In this document: piece after piece, positions 27,903 through 36,201 of the stretch | How the letters are laid out: every line of letters begins with the position of its first letter | Numbering within the stretch: the stretch's first letter is position 1 | Assembly: GCF_009602705.1 (NCBI RefSeq) | Contig: NZ_VSWH01000001.1 | Coordinates: 1,922,001 to 1,986,000, forward strand | From: Chryseobacterium vaccae | GTDB taxonomy: Bacteria; Bacteroidota; Bacteroidia; Flavobacteriales; Weeksellaceae | Direction: 5' to 3' | DNA length: 64,000 nucleotides | Notes under the pieces: model-generated | Database searches by the model: none | Told to the model about the DNA's origin: nothing | The model's input: only the letters and a program-made list of their open reading frames with translations | Translations under genes and position numbers: made by a program

Positions 27903-27958
27903 CTGTATAAGTTTTTAATGGTCATTCACTTAGTTGCATGCAGAATTAATCTCTGTAA

Positions 27959-28007
27959 CAAAGATACAGTAATCAGATATTAAAATAAGACAAAAATATC
28001 TTATTTT
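27959..28007 (-). promoter_or_regulatory. Nitrate reductase promoter with perfect palindrome
   Basis: TATCTTTG -7 box (27959-27966, minus strand). Upstream, 27982-28007 is a perfect inverted repeat, AAAATAAGA-N8-TCTTATTTT, centred 28.5 bp from the box. This is the most symmetric copy of the island motif and sits near -39, a position used by activators but also blocking the -33 region. Confidence 0.65.
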
Positions 28008-28117
28008 AATTCATTCAAAATAATTTTTGAAGAATACACACCATATTCAACTGAAAATCAAATATTTAATACAAACATGATTTACATCATAGATCTAAAA
28101 TCCAATCTAGATCCATA

Positions 28118-28144
28118 AAAAAGTACTGTAAAACAGTACTTTTT
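28118..28144 (-). terminator. Terminator after nrdG
   Basis: AAAAAGTACTG and CAGTACTTTTT form a perfect 11-bp stem with a 5-nt loop. On the minus strand it starts five bases after the nrdG stop. Confidence 0.8.
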
Positions 28145-28148
28145 CGAT

Positions 28149-28619
28149 TTATTTATTGTTAAGGAAATAGCCATTCAAAATCCTTCCCGTGGTGAGATCT
28201 TTTAATACCTGATTGGTGCTTATGCTGTTAAGTCCTCCCAAGTCTGCGATCCACTTCCCTGTTTTTAAGTAATCCAGATTTTCCAGTAAAATCGGATGTT
28301 TCCTTTTCATTTGTTTTTCGTTCAATCCGGTATAAAGACCGACTTTTAGCTTTTCTCTTTTTGTCATGGAAATCAGAGCAATGAGTTCAGAATCTGCCCA
28401 TTCCCCACCCATAAAAAGAACACAGGTAATCGTTTTTTTATATTTCGTGATTAAATTCCGAAAAATATCATGAGTAAGCTCTGTTCCGTTTTCAGGATTC
28501 CACAGATGTTCTGAATGGCAACCTTCACACGCTAATTGACAGCCTGTAATGGTAAGACATAGTGAAACCTCATCAGGAATTTCCTGCAGAACAATATCAT
28601 AGCTATCATACTTCAGCAT
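28149..28619 (-). CDS. nrdG: Anaerobic ribonucleotide reductase activating enzyme NrdG
   Basis: 156-residue radical SAM enzyme that installs the glycyl radical on NrdD. The cluster motif C-QLA-C-EG-C lies near residue 26-33, followed by HLWNPENG and FMGGEWADSELIAL. Overlaps the end of nrdD by 14 bases. Confidence 0.93.
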   Translation of the reverse strand: MLKYDSYDIVLQEIPDEVSLCLTITGCQLACEGCHSEHLWNPENGTELTHDIFRNLITKYKKTITCVLFMGGEWADSELIALISMTKREKLKVGLYTGLNEKQMKRKHPILLENLDYLKTGKWIADLGGLNSISTNQVLKDLTTGRILNGYFLNNK

Positions 28620-30408
28620 TCCCGTAATATCTTCTTTTTTCTTCTTTCTGGCGATCTTTAGAGAAGTTGGTGACTTTTTTCAGATAACCGATCACACGTG
28701 TAGCGTAATCAATATCATCAGATTGACATTCTGTACAGTGATCCATCGTTTTTTTGTTGATATAACCGCAACTATTGCAAACCGTCACTTTTATATTGAA
28801 GCAGAAATAATTACATCCTGTATACGCAGCCACATTCAATAGTTTTTTAAAACCTTCCTGGGTAGGATATTCTTCAAGATTGCAATGATAAGCAGAGCCT
28901 CCGTCAAGATACTGTATATACTCGTTTCCGTGAAGGAAGAATTTATCGATTAGGTTTTGGCTTTCATCTTCAACAATATAGAAGTAAGAATTGTAGCAGT
29001 CTCTCGGAACGTACAGCCAGTCTTCTTTATCCCATTTGGCATTTTTTACACCCAGGTTTTCGGCAGGAACAAATTCTGTATTGAACATATATCCATATTT
29101 TTCTTTGGCTTCTTTATTTTTCGTAAAAATCAGTTTAAGATTTTCATTGATGAAGTTTTTGTAGCGCTCATTATCTGAAATTTCAATGCCCAGAAATTCT
29201 GCAGCTTCCACCATTCCGTTGATCCCAATGGTAAGGAACTGTTTGTCAAGAGAAATGAAACTCGCATCGTATACCGGAAGCATTCCCGCATTCTTATAAT
29301 CCTGAATAAGACTTCTGAAAGCCACTTGATATTTATGAATATTATCAATCATTGTCTCTAACGGAATTTCTTTCTGATAAAGACGATTCATATTGATGGT
29401 GATTACATTGATGCTTCCTGTAGATACTCCTCCTGCCCCCAAAGAATAGCTGAATGTATTGTCTGATATTTCGTTTCTCAGTCTGCAACAACTTGCCAGA
29501 GAATCAGCGTTTTCGGACTGATAAATGAAGAATGAATTTCCTTCGCTCAACTCTTTTGAACAGAAATCTGCAAAGGCCTCATCATAGACTTTTTTGTCCC
29601 TAGTGAGCATTGCTGCCGTAATTACAGGGAATGTGAGTACTGCTTTGCAACGTTCTTTATTGAACCATTGCATGAAAAATTGCTGAAGTCTGTCCAAAAA
29701 GAAATAATCAGGCTTGCTTCCATCAGGAAAAAAGAATGTTCCGAACATTGAATCGAAGTAAGGTCTGTCGTACAAGGAAATATTCCAGAAAACGGACTGG
29801 TAACCGCGGGCTGCAGCCGGCTGATTGATAGCGTATACAACGTGTTGAAGCTCATTTTCAATCATTTCGGCATGTGTTTGAATATAATTTTCACCAAAAT
29901 CTTTTCTTGCAAAGTGATCGAAATACAGCAGAAATTCCACGGTCGCCACAGCACCTGCGAATTGTGAAGATACTGAAAAAAGAAAATTCACAAAGGAGCC
30001 ACAGAAACTGCCCAAATGTTTGGGGGCTTTAGACTCACCACCAAGCTTTGTCAATCCGTCCAAAAGCAACGGATACATGGATACACTTACACAGTATGGT
30101 TTTAGACTTGTTTCATCATGAACATAGATTTCATGTTCTTCCAACTGTCTTATATATTCTTTGGCAAGGCTTGCTCCAAAGAGTTCTTCTATCTTATTAC
30201 CAATAAGATTGCGATTGATCTGGATGTTGATATCTTTGTTCAATTCTGCTTCCATGGTTGCAATATTTTTGGTGGAAACATTCGCGTTCGAGTCAAATAT
30301 TGCTCCACTTGCGGCATTTTGAGATGCCAAATAGTTTTCAATGAAATTGCATTTGCTGGCCAACTGTTGTTCTGTAAGTCTTGTGAATTTGTTTTTCATA
30401 ATATTCAT
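28606..30408 (-). CDS. nrdD: Anaerobic ribonucleoside-triphosphate reductase NrdD
   Basis: 600-residue class III reductase making dNTPs without oxygen. Core motifs: NANVSTKN, YVHDETSLKPYCVS, GSINVITINMNRL and the glycyl-radical site TRVIGYLKKVT near the C-terminus. A zinc site follows CNSCGYIN and CTECQSDD just before it. The N-terminal ATP-cone of the E. coli type is missing, so allosteric activity control by that domain is absent. An internal ATG at 30399 is an alternative start. The shared palindrome lies 10 bases upstream of the start. Confidence 0.95.
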   Translation of the reverse strand: MNIMKNKFTRLTEQQLASKCNFIENYLASQNAASGAIFDSNANVSTKNIATMEAELNKDINIQINRNLIGNKIEELFGASLAKEYIRQLEEHEIYVHDETSLKPYCVSVSMYPLLLDGLTKLGGESKAPKHLGSFCGSFVNFLFSVSSQFAGAVATVEFLLYFDHFARKDFGENYIQTHAEMIENELQHVVYAINQPAAARGYQSVFWNISLYDRPYFDSMFGTFFFPDGSKPDYFFLDRLQQFFMQWFNKERCKAVLTFPVITAAMLTRDKKVYDEAFADFCSKELSEGNSFFIYQSENADSLASCCRLRNEISDNTFSYSLGAGGVSTGSINVITINMNRLYQKEIPLETMIDNIHKYQVAFRSLIQDYKNAGMLPVYDASFISLDKQFLTIGINGMVEAAEFLGIEISDNERYKNFINENLKLIFTKNKEAKEKYGYMFNTEFVPAENLGVKNAKWDKEDWLYVPRDCYNSYFYIVEDESQNLIDKFFLHGNEYIQYLDGGSAYHCNLEEYPTQEGFKKLLNVAAYTGCNYFCFNIKVTVCNSCGYINKKTMDHCTECQSDDIDYATRVIGYLKKVTNFSKDRQKEEKRRYYGNAEV

Positions 30409-30417
30409 TTAATAAGA

Positions 30418-30441
30418 TATAAAGATGTTAATGTCTTTTAT
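30418..30441 (-). promoter_or_regulatory. Operator-like palindrome before nrdDG
   Basis: Minus strand ATAAAAGA-CATTAACA-TCTTTATA. A weak -7 box (TAACTTTC, 30452-30459) lies just upstream, so the site covers the leader. Confidence 0.55.
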
Positions 30442-30679
30442 TTAGATAGAAGAAAGTTACATTGCCAAACAGGAAAATCCAGTAAAAATGAAACAGACTT
30501 CCAAAATCTATTAACAAAAATATAAAATAGTTTTACATACTCTCTATAAAAATACAACTATTTTCATTAGATAATTTAGTAAAATTTGCATCCTTTAGAT
30601 TCGATCTGTAGATATTATTATTAAAAGAATTTAATTTAAAGTATAACTAGTGTGTTAATAAACCAATCTTATAGAAACA

Positions 30680-30735
30680 TCCATTACAACGTAAAAATAA
30701 TCCATTTTTAAAGACCTTGTAAAGATCCAACTTTG
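30680..30735 (+). promoter_or_regulatory. AraC-type promoter module before the old-yellow-enzyme pseudogene
   Basis: TCCATT at 30680 and again at 30701 (21-bp period), then exactly 21 bases to CAACTTTG (30728-30735). The same module occurs at four other places in the window. The 370-base gap 30409-30778 holds this promoter, the nrdD control region and no convincing gene. Confidence 0.65.
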
Positions 30736-30778
30736 TAACAGATAAAATTGATAAGTAAAACCATAAAATTTATACAAA

Positions 30779-31864
30779 ATGTCTGTTTCTGATTTATTTA
30801 AATCCCTCACTTTTCTGCACGGTTCGCCGATGAGAAACCGTTTTATGTTGGCTCCCCTGACCAGTCAGCAAAGTGATTTTGATGGTACAGCCTCCAAATA
30901 CGACCAAATATGGATGGAACAATTGGCAAAGGGCGGCTACTGATTAATCCAAACCAGCGCATCTACAGTAGAACCCGGAGCCATTGCATTTGAACGGCAG
31001 TTGGGAATTCACAGTGATAAACATTTACCTGGATTAACGAAAATGGCAACAGCTATTCGTGGAGGGGGAGCTTTATCGGCTGTACAGCTTCATCACGCTG
31101 GACACCGAGCCAAACCAGAGTTTGGAGGAATTCCGGCTCCTGCATCAAGCAAAACATTGAAAGATATTAAAGCAATCTCAACCGAAGACGTGGAAAGAAT
31201 TCGTGACAGTTTTATTGAAGCGGCAAAAAGGGCGCAATTATCTGGTTTTGATGGCGTTTCTGTTCACGGTGCTTTTGGTTGGATTTTGTCTGAATTTCTC
31301 TCACCAAACCTGAATGACCGAACCGATAAATATGGAGGAAGTATAGAAAACCGGGCACGATTCACCATTGAAGTGATTGAAGGAATTCGCAAAGCTTGTG
31401 GAAATGATTTTCAGATTGGATGGCGCTTGTCGATTGAACGATACGGACTTCGTTTGGAAGAATTACGTGAAATTACCACCGAAATTTTTGATAAAGAATT
31501 GATTGATTATCTGGATTTGGCACTTTGGGATTCGGCTCAGCTTGTAAGGGAAGGAAGTTTTAAAGGCAAAACGATGTTGAGTGTTTTTACAGAGCTTCCA
31601 AGAAAAGGCGTTCGCCTGGGTGCAGCCGGAAAAATTATGAGCGCACAGCGGGCCGGAGAATTACTGGATGAAGGTTGTGATTTTGTGTTGATTGCCAGAG
31701 CTGGAATCCTTCAGAGGGATTTTCCGCTTCAGGTAAAAGCGAATCCGTTGTATGACAGTCCACAGTTGCCTGTAACAGCCGGTTTTCTTCGTGAAGGCGG
31801 ACTGAGTGAACGTTTTATTGAAACGATGCGAGGCTGGCAAACTTTTGTAAAACCCGGATCATAA
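30779..31864 (+). pseudogene. Old-yellow-enzyme (NADH:flavin oxidoreductase) gene with nonsense codon
   Basis: From ATG 30779 the frame encodes a typical OYE N-terminus (MRNRFMLAPLTSQQSD) and then reaches TGA at 30941-30943 (codon 55). The same frame stays open to 31864 with family motifs HHAGHRAKPE, GFDGVSVHGAFGWILSEFLSP, RTDKYGGSIENRARF and FVLIARAGI. Homologues have glycine at this spot (GGYG-LIQT context), so a single G-to-T change (GGA to TGA) explains it. The gene is otherwise full length. Internal restart at 31001 would lack part of the flavin site. A sequencing error cannot be excluded. Confidence 0.82.
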
Positions 31865-31884
31865 TAAATTTGAATTTTACTTTG

Positions 31885-31910
31885 AGCGAACTTTTTAACT
31901 AAAGTTCGCT
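31885..31910 (+). terminator. Terminator after the OYE pseudogene
   Basis: AGCGAACTTT and AAAGTTCGCT form a perfect 10-bp stem with a 6-nt loop, followed by TTTC, 20 bases past the stop. Confidence 0.75.
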
Positions 31911-31946
31911 TTTCTATGAATATTAAAGGACCAACTAAAAAAAATC

Positions 31947-32002
31947 TCCATTACAAAGTAGAAATGATCCATTCTTTAGCGTACTTTATTCCCACATCTT
32001 TG
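31947..32002 (+). promoter_or_regulatory. AraC-type promoter module before DsrE stub
   Basis: TCCATT at 31947 and 31968 (21-bp period) and CATCTTTG at 31995-32002, again 21 bases on. Both halves match the module at 30680-30735. Confidence 0.6.
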
Positions 32003-32026
32003 CAGTGTAAATTAAATTTTTATACA

Positions 32027-32104
32027 ATGAAAAAGACAGCAATTATTATTCTTTCTGACCCAAAGTCTGGATCGGAAGAAGCTTTTATCAAAACCCACCT
32101 TTAA
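32027..32104 (+). pseudogene. DsrE-family protein stub
   Basis: A 25-codon frame reading MKKTAIIILSDPKSGSEEA and then a short unrelated tail and stop. The start is what I know of DsrE-type small proteins in Bacteroidota, whose full length is over 100 residues, so the rest is missing. It has an intact promoter module upstream. A longer in-frame start exists at 31916 but lies inside the promoter. The gap 32105-32232 shows no other gene. Confidence 0.45.
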
Positions 32105-32232
32105 ACAAGTAATTATCTTCTGATATGACGATATTATTTTTTTCCATTAACATCTTATTGTCGGGGGTTCACTAGTTATTTTATAACTATAAACATAATC
32201 TTAATATAAATCTCATAAATCTATCAAAACAA

Positions 32233-32673
32233 TTAGTTTTTCTGAGTGGCAATGCATTCTATTTCGATGCTTGCATTTCTTGGTAATGACTTTATCTCAA
32301 CTGTACTGCGTGCCGGAAAGCGGTTTTTGAAATAATGATTATATATCTTATTTACTGTTTCAAACTGTTTCATATCAGTAATGAATATGGTGGTTTTGAC
32401 AATATGATCAAAATCGGAATGATTGTCCTTGAGAATAGTTTTTAAGTTTTCAAAAATCTGTACTATTTGTTCTTCAAAACCTTCTTTTAAGCGGTTTGTT
32501 TTTGGATCTATTCCTATCTGGCCCGATACAAACACTAAATTTTCATAGCTGGTTGAATGGCTGTAGGGACCTATGGCTTTTGGTAAATCCGTATGTTTTA
32601 CTGCTACAATCTGTTTATTTGTACTGCATGACAACAATGTCAGGGCTAAGAAAAGTAATATAAATCTGTGCAT
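32233..32673 (-). CDS. RidA/YjgF-family lipoprotein
   Basis: 146 residues. Lipobox at LLSCST (about residue 16), then a RidA domain: PKAIGPYSHST, NLVFVSGQIGIDP, VKTTIFITDMKQF and the signature FPARSTVEIKSLPRNASIEIECIA. The arginine of RSTVE binds substrate carboxylate in deaminase-active RidA proteins. The lipid anchor puts it in the envelope, unlike the cytoplasmic RidA that clears 2-aminoacrylate, so its job may differ. Confidence 0.9.
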   Translation of the reverse strand: MHRFILLFLALTLLSCSTNKQIVAVKHTDLPKAIGPYSHSTSYENLVFVSGQIGIDPKTNRLKEGFEEQIVQIFENLKTILKDNHSDFDHIVKTTIFITDMKQFETVNKIYNHYFKNRFPARSTVEIKSLPRNASIEIECIATQKN

Positions 32674-32697
32674 TTTAATTCATTTAATATTAAAAAA

Positions 32698-32722
32698 GAG
32701 GTTAGCTTTTTAGACTAACCTC
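32698..32722 (-). terminator. Terminator after the exported hydrolase gene
   Basis: GAGGTTAG and CTAACCTC form a perfect 8-bp stem. On the minus strand it follows the hydrolase stop (32737) and is trailed by TTTTTTA. Confidence 0.7.
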
Positions 32723-32736
32723 ATACTATAATTATC

Positions 32737-33645
32737 CTATTTTTTGATGAAGTTTAATAATTCGGTATTAAATTTATCCAACTCTTCGATGAACAAGGCA
32801 TGACCGCTTTTTTCAAAAGGAACTAAAGTTGAGTTTTTAAGCAAAATATTCATTTGTTCCGCAAGATCATAAGAACAGATTTTATCTAACTTACCGTGTA
32901 AGATTAAAGTAGGAATTGTTATTTTCTTCAAATCATTACGCAAATCGCTATCTCTCAGAGTTTTTAATCCTTCAGCCATTGCATAAGGTGATGCCTGAGC
33001 CTGAATGCCTCCCAACCAAGCGCCATGACCTTGAGAAACGCTGGTCTCATTGGCTGGAAATATCTTACCGAATGTAGCAAATAATTCTGGACGGTTAGTG
33101 TTGTTCAGATTGATCAAACCATTAACATCTTCTTTAGTCCACAGGCCATAATTAAAGTCTGCACGTTTTGTCCAGATCGGTGCTGCCGCTCCAAATAATG
33201 CCATCTTGGAAACGTGGGCAGCATTGTATTTGGCCACATAGTGAATCACTGTAGCGCCACCCATGGAAAATCCGCCGATAGTCGCATTTTTAATATTCAA
33301 TTTGTCCAAAACAACCTTGATATCATCTGCAAATACATCATAATTATATTTGCCTCCCGGCTTATCAGATAACCCGAATCCTCTTAAGGTGATACCAATC
33401 ACACGATATCCTTTTTGAATAAAATCGGCATACTGATATTCGTACATGGCATCACTCAAGGGCCATCCGTGGATCAAGACAATAGGTTCTCCCTCACCAA
33501 GGTCGGTCACATGTAGTTTCACATTTTTCTCTACTTCAATATATTCTTCTCTGCCATAAGATGCAGGCGTTCTCTTCGTTTGTGATAAAACTGTATTTGA
33601 AATTAATGTTGTAAATAATACGACTGCTAAAATTAAATTTTTCAT
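32737..33645 (-). CDS. Exported alpha/beta hydrolase
   Basis: 302 residues with an N-terminal signal peptide (cleavage near VLSQ, residue 22). Alpha/beta hydrolase motifs: oxyanion loop LIHGWPLSDAMYEYQ, nucleophile elbow GGFSMGGAT (Ser in GFSMG), acid region LILHGKLDKICSY and terminal histidine in KSGHALFIEE. It resembles non-heme chloroperoxidase/arylesterase types. It is a diverged paralogue of the next gene upstream and shares its promoter pattern. Confidence 0.9.
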   Translation of the reverse strand: MKNLILAVVLFTTLISNTVLSQTKRTPASYGREEYIEVEKNVKLHVTDLGEGEPIVLIHGWPLSDAMYEYQYADFIQKGYRVIGITLRGFGLSDKPGGKYNYDVFADDIKVVLDKLNIKNATIGGFSMGGATVIHYVAKYNAAHVSKMALFGAAAPIWTKRADFNYGLWTKEDVNGLINLNNTNRPELFATFGKIFPANETSVSQGHGAWLGGIQAQASPYAMAEGLKTLRDSDLRNDLKKITIPTLILHGKLDKICSYDLAEQMNILLKNSTLVPFEKSGHALFIEELDKFNTELLNFIKK

Positions 33646-33685
33646 GTTTCTTTAAATATTTATTATTGTTGTTATTTTGACACTA

Positions 33686-33720
33686 CAAAGTTGCTCTTAT
33701 TCCTCAGGCCTTCCAATGGA
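33686..33720 (-). promoter_or_regulatory. AraC-type promoter module of the exported hydrolase
   Basis: Minus strand TCCATT (33715-33720), 21 bases, CAACTTTG (33686-33693). The conserved stretch continues upstream with AATTCAAAGCGAAA, also found before the neighbouring hydrolase. Confidence 0.65.
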
Positions 33721-33761
33721 CGGCTTTCGCTTTGAATTGTACTTTTTGCCTCTCTTGATTT

Positions 33762-34583
33762 CTATTCTTTTATAAATGATAGGATATCCTTATTGATTAC
33801 ATCAGCATTGATGGTAGGCATGCCGTGGGAGAAGCCCGGATATATGATCAGCTTGCTGTTTTTCAAAAGCTCAGCGGCTTTAACAGCTGTGGTTGCATAA
33901 GGCACAATTTGATCATCGTCACCATGCAATACCAACACAGGTATTTCTACACTTTTTAGATCTTCAGTAAAATCGGTCTCCGAAAATACTTTGATACAAT
34001 CATACTGCGCCTTGATACCACCCATCATTCCCTGTCTCCACCAGTTGTCCTGTATTCCTTTTTTAATAACCGCATCTTCCCTATTGTAACCATAGAACGG
34101 AACTGTAAGATCCTGGTAGAACTGTTGTCTGTTATGACGTGTATTATGGCGGATATCGTCAAAAACTGCAAGTGGCACCCCTTCCGGATTATTGGTATCA
34201 GCAATCATATAAGGTGTAATTGCGCTGATCAAAACCACTTTGGATACCCGGTCTTTTCCGTTTTGGGCGGCATACCTGATCGCCTCGCCACCACCTGTTG
34301 AATGCCCTACATGGATAACATCCCTTAGATCCAGGAACTCTACCAGTTCTGCAACATCAGCTGCATAAGTATCCATGTCATTTCCCTTATAGGTTTGAGT
34401 GGATCTTCCGTGACCTCTTCTATCATGGGAGATTACTCTAAATCCTTTTTCAAGGAAAAACATCATCTGAGCATCCCAGTCATCGGATGATAATGGCCAT
34501 CCATGGTGAAAAAATATCGGCTGTCCTTCACCTAAATCTTTGAAATAAATTTCTGTTCCGTCTTTTACTGTAAACTTGTTCAT
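33762..34583 (-). CDS. Cytoplasmic alpha/beta hydrolase (chloroperoxidase-like)
   Basis: Enzyme of the non-heme haloperoxidase/esterase group. Motifs: FHHGWPLSSDDWDAQM, DRRGHGRSTQ, nucleophile elbow HVGHSTGGGEA, acid VLVLHGDDDQIVP and histidine in PGFSHGMPT. The start is set at 34583 (273 residues): the longer frame to 34622 would run through the -7 box of its own promoter. No signal peptide, unlike its paralogue downstream. Confidence 0.92.
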   Translation of the reverse strand: MNKFTVKDGTEIYFKDLGEGQPIFFHHGWPLSSDDWDAQMMFFLEKGFRVISHDRRGHGRSTQTYKGNDMDTYAADVAELVEFLDLRDVIHVGHSTGGGEAIRYAAQNGKDRVSKVVLISAITPYMIADTNNPEGVPLAVFDDIRHNTRHNRQQFYQDLTVPFYGYNREDAVIKKGIQDNWWRQGMMGGIKAQYDCIKVFSETDFTEDLKSVEIPVLVLHGDDDQIVPYATTAVKAAELLKNSKLIIYPGFSHGMPTINADVINKDILSFIKE

Positions 34584-34619
34584 GTCTTTACTATTTAATG
34601 TTGTTTTATTTTGACATTG

Positions 34620-34654
34620 CAAAGTTGGGGTAAATTCAGGGGCCTATCAATGGA
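34620..34654 (-). promoter_or_regulatory. AraC-type promoter module of the cytoplasmic hydrolase
   Basis: Minus strand TCCATT (34649-34654), 21 bases, CAACTTTG (34620-34627), with AATTCAAAGCGAAA further upstream as in the neighbouring module. Confidence 0.65.
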
Positions 34655-34737
34655 TGGTTTTCGCTTTGAATTGCACTTTTTCCCCCGACGAAGGTTATTT
34701 GGTGTTAGATAGCATTATCTACAGTTCGAAAGGGTAT

Positions 34738-34784
34738 AATAATGCAAAAAGCACAACCCAACAGGTTGTGCTTTTTGCATTATT
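34738..34784 (-). terminator. Long perfect hairpin terminator after araC-type gene
   Basis: A 21-bp perfect stem (34738-34758 with 34764-34784) and a 5-nt loop, starting 10 bases past the regulator's stop. The arms include AAAAAGC/GCTTTTT, so it can work in both directions. Confidence 0.8.
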
Positions 34785-34794
34785 TGATAACGCT

Positions 34795-35622
34795 CTATTT
34801 AAACTGTTTTCTAAAGTTCGTTGGTGATATTCCGGTATGTTTTGTGAAAAAACGGACAAAGTACGCATCGTCCTCATAATTCAGGCTGTAGGCAACTTCT
34901 TTCACATTCATGGTGGTATGTGCTAAAAGGCGCTTGCTTTCCAGAATTATCCGGTTTTTTATAATATCATTTGGCGTTTCTTTACTGACCATGCTTATTT
35001 TTTTGCTGAGGTTCTTTGGTGTAATACAGAGCATGTCAGCATAGTCGGCCACAGTGTGATGCGTTTTAAAATGCTGTTCAACCAATTTGCTGAATTTCCG
35101 CAAAAACTGTACGTCAGCCTGTTGCACGCTGTCAGATAATTGGTGCTGTTGCTTCCAGATCCTTGTCGATTTTAATATAATCAGTTTTAACAATGTTCTC
35201 AGCATCTCTTCAGTACTAGAATCTTCGTTCCCCAGTTCGGACTGAATATCGCTTATGATCTTTTGGATCTCAACAGACTGCTCTTCGTTTAAACTGATAA
35301 AAGGAATCTCAAATACATTATTGTATAAAATACCATCGCAGGCAACTTCATGATCGTGAATTTCTACACAATAAAAATCTTTGTTAAAATGCATCAGCTG
35401 TCCACCTATAGTTTCACAGGGCTTTAAAATCACATGTGGATTAATAAACAATAAGGCATCGGTTTTCATGGCTATCTCCTGAAAGTCGACCTGGATGATT
35501 GCATTTTTTGGGATAAACAGGACTTTAATATGCTCGTGTATTTTATTCAGGGAATCGTTCTGAGCCGAGGTTTTGCTGAATTCCAGCTTACCAAATTTCT
35601 TATATGAAAATTCTTTTATCAT
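34795..35622 (-). CDS. AraC-family transcription regulator
   Basis: 275 residues. The N-terminal cupin-like sensor region (about 1-160) is followed by a double helix-turn-helix: VADYADMLCITPKNLSKKI, then VKEVAYSLNYEDDAYFVRFFTKHTGISPTNFRK-type C-terminus. It lies immediately upstream of the two hydrolase genes, and is the best candidate to bind the TCCATT modules; that link is inference. Confidence 0.9.
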   Translation of the reverse strand: MIKEFSYKKFGKLEFSKTSAQNDSLNKIHEHIKVLFIPKNAIIQVDFQEIAMKTDALLFINPHVILKPCETIGGQLMHFNKDFYCVEIHDHEVACDGILYNNVFEIPFISLNEEQSVEIQKIISDIQSELGNEDSSTEEMLRTLLKLIILKSTRIWKQQHQLSDSVQQADVQFLRKFSKLVEQHFKTHHTVADYADMLCITPKNLSKKISMVSKETPNDIIKNRIILESKRLLAHTTMNVKEVAYSLNYEDDAYFVRFFTKHTGISPTNFRKQFK

Positions 35623-36201
35623 TTAATGATTTAAAAGATTATTATGTAGATATCTTTAGTCAAAAACTCTGCTGTAAAAATAGATAATAAAATATCAAAA
35701 ATGCGATAGTATTTCGTGTTTACTCAACAATGCAAGATGTTTTAGTTTACATCCAGCCAATTAATGGACATTAAATAGATTATTTCACTGTAACATTGCT
35801 CATTTACACACCATTGACCAGGTACTATTACCTTTTGCATACAAGTAATGGTTTATCTTTTTTTACAATATAGGTAGCAAGTTCGGAAGCTCTAACCTTG
35901 CCAATATTTTTTGCGAAATGATTTTTTCGTGTCGGAACGAAAAGTACTTCATCTACTGTCAGGATAATAGTTTTTTTGCCTTCCAACTGATATATTTAAA
36001 TATAGCTTCTAGCACTTATACGAAGGAATATAATACCGTAACTATACAAACTGGAAAAAGTATTACTGCAAAAGATTACAGTAATACTAAAAAAAATACA
36101 TAATATTCAGACCTATGTATTCTGCCGGCAAATAAGATTTCTCAATATTGCCATTTTATTTTTCTTTGATACACTAAATATTGTTCAGGAGTATTTCATT
36201 T
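35623..36201. other. Gene-free gap
   Basis: About 580 bases of AT-rich sequence between the AraC gene and a methyltransferase gene. The open frame at 35918-36103 has no protein-like composition. A short TTTTCGT/ACGAAAA inverted repeat lies near 35927-35945. I see nothing else. Confidence 0.5.

Noticed and set aside
30941..30943. In-frame TGA read as selenocysteine in the OYE gene
   Set aside because: Homologues have glycine here, there is no catalytic cysteine at the position and no selenocysteine insertion element is visible; a nonsense change is simpler.
35918..36103. Small plus-strand frame in the gap after the AraC gene
   Set aside because: No codon pattern of a real gene and no ribosome-binding context.
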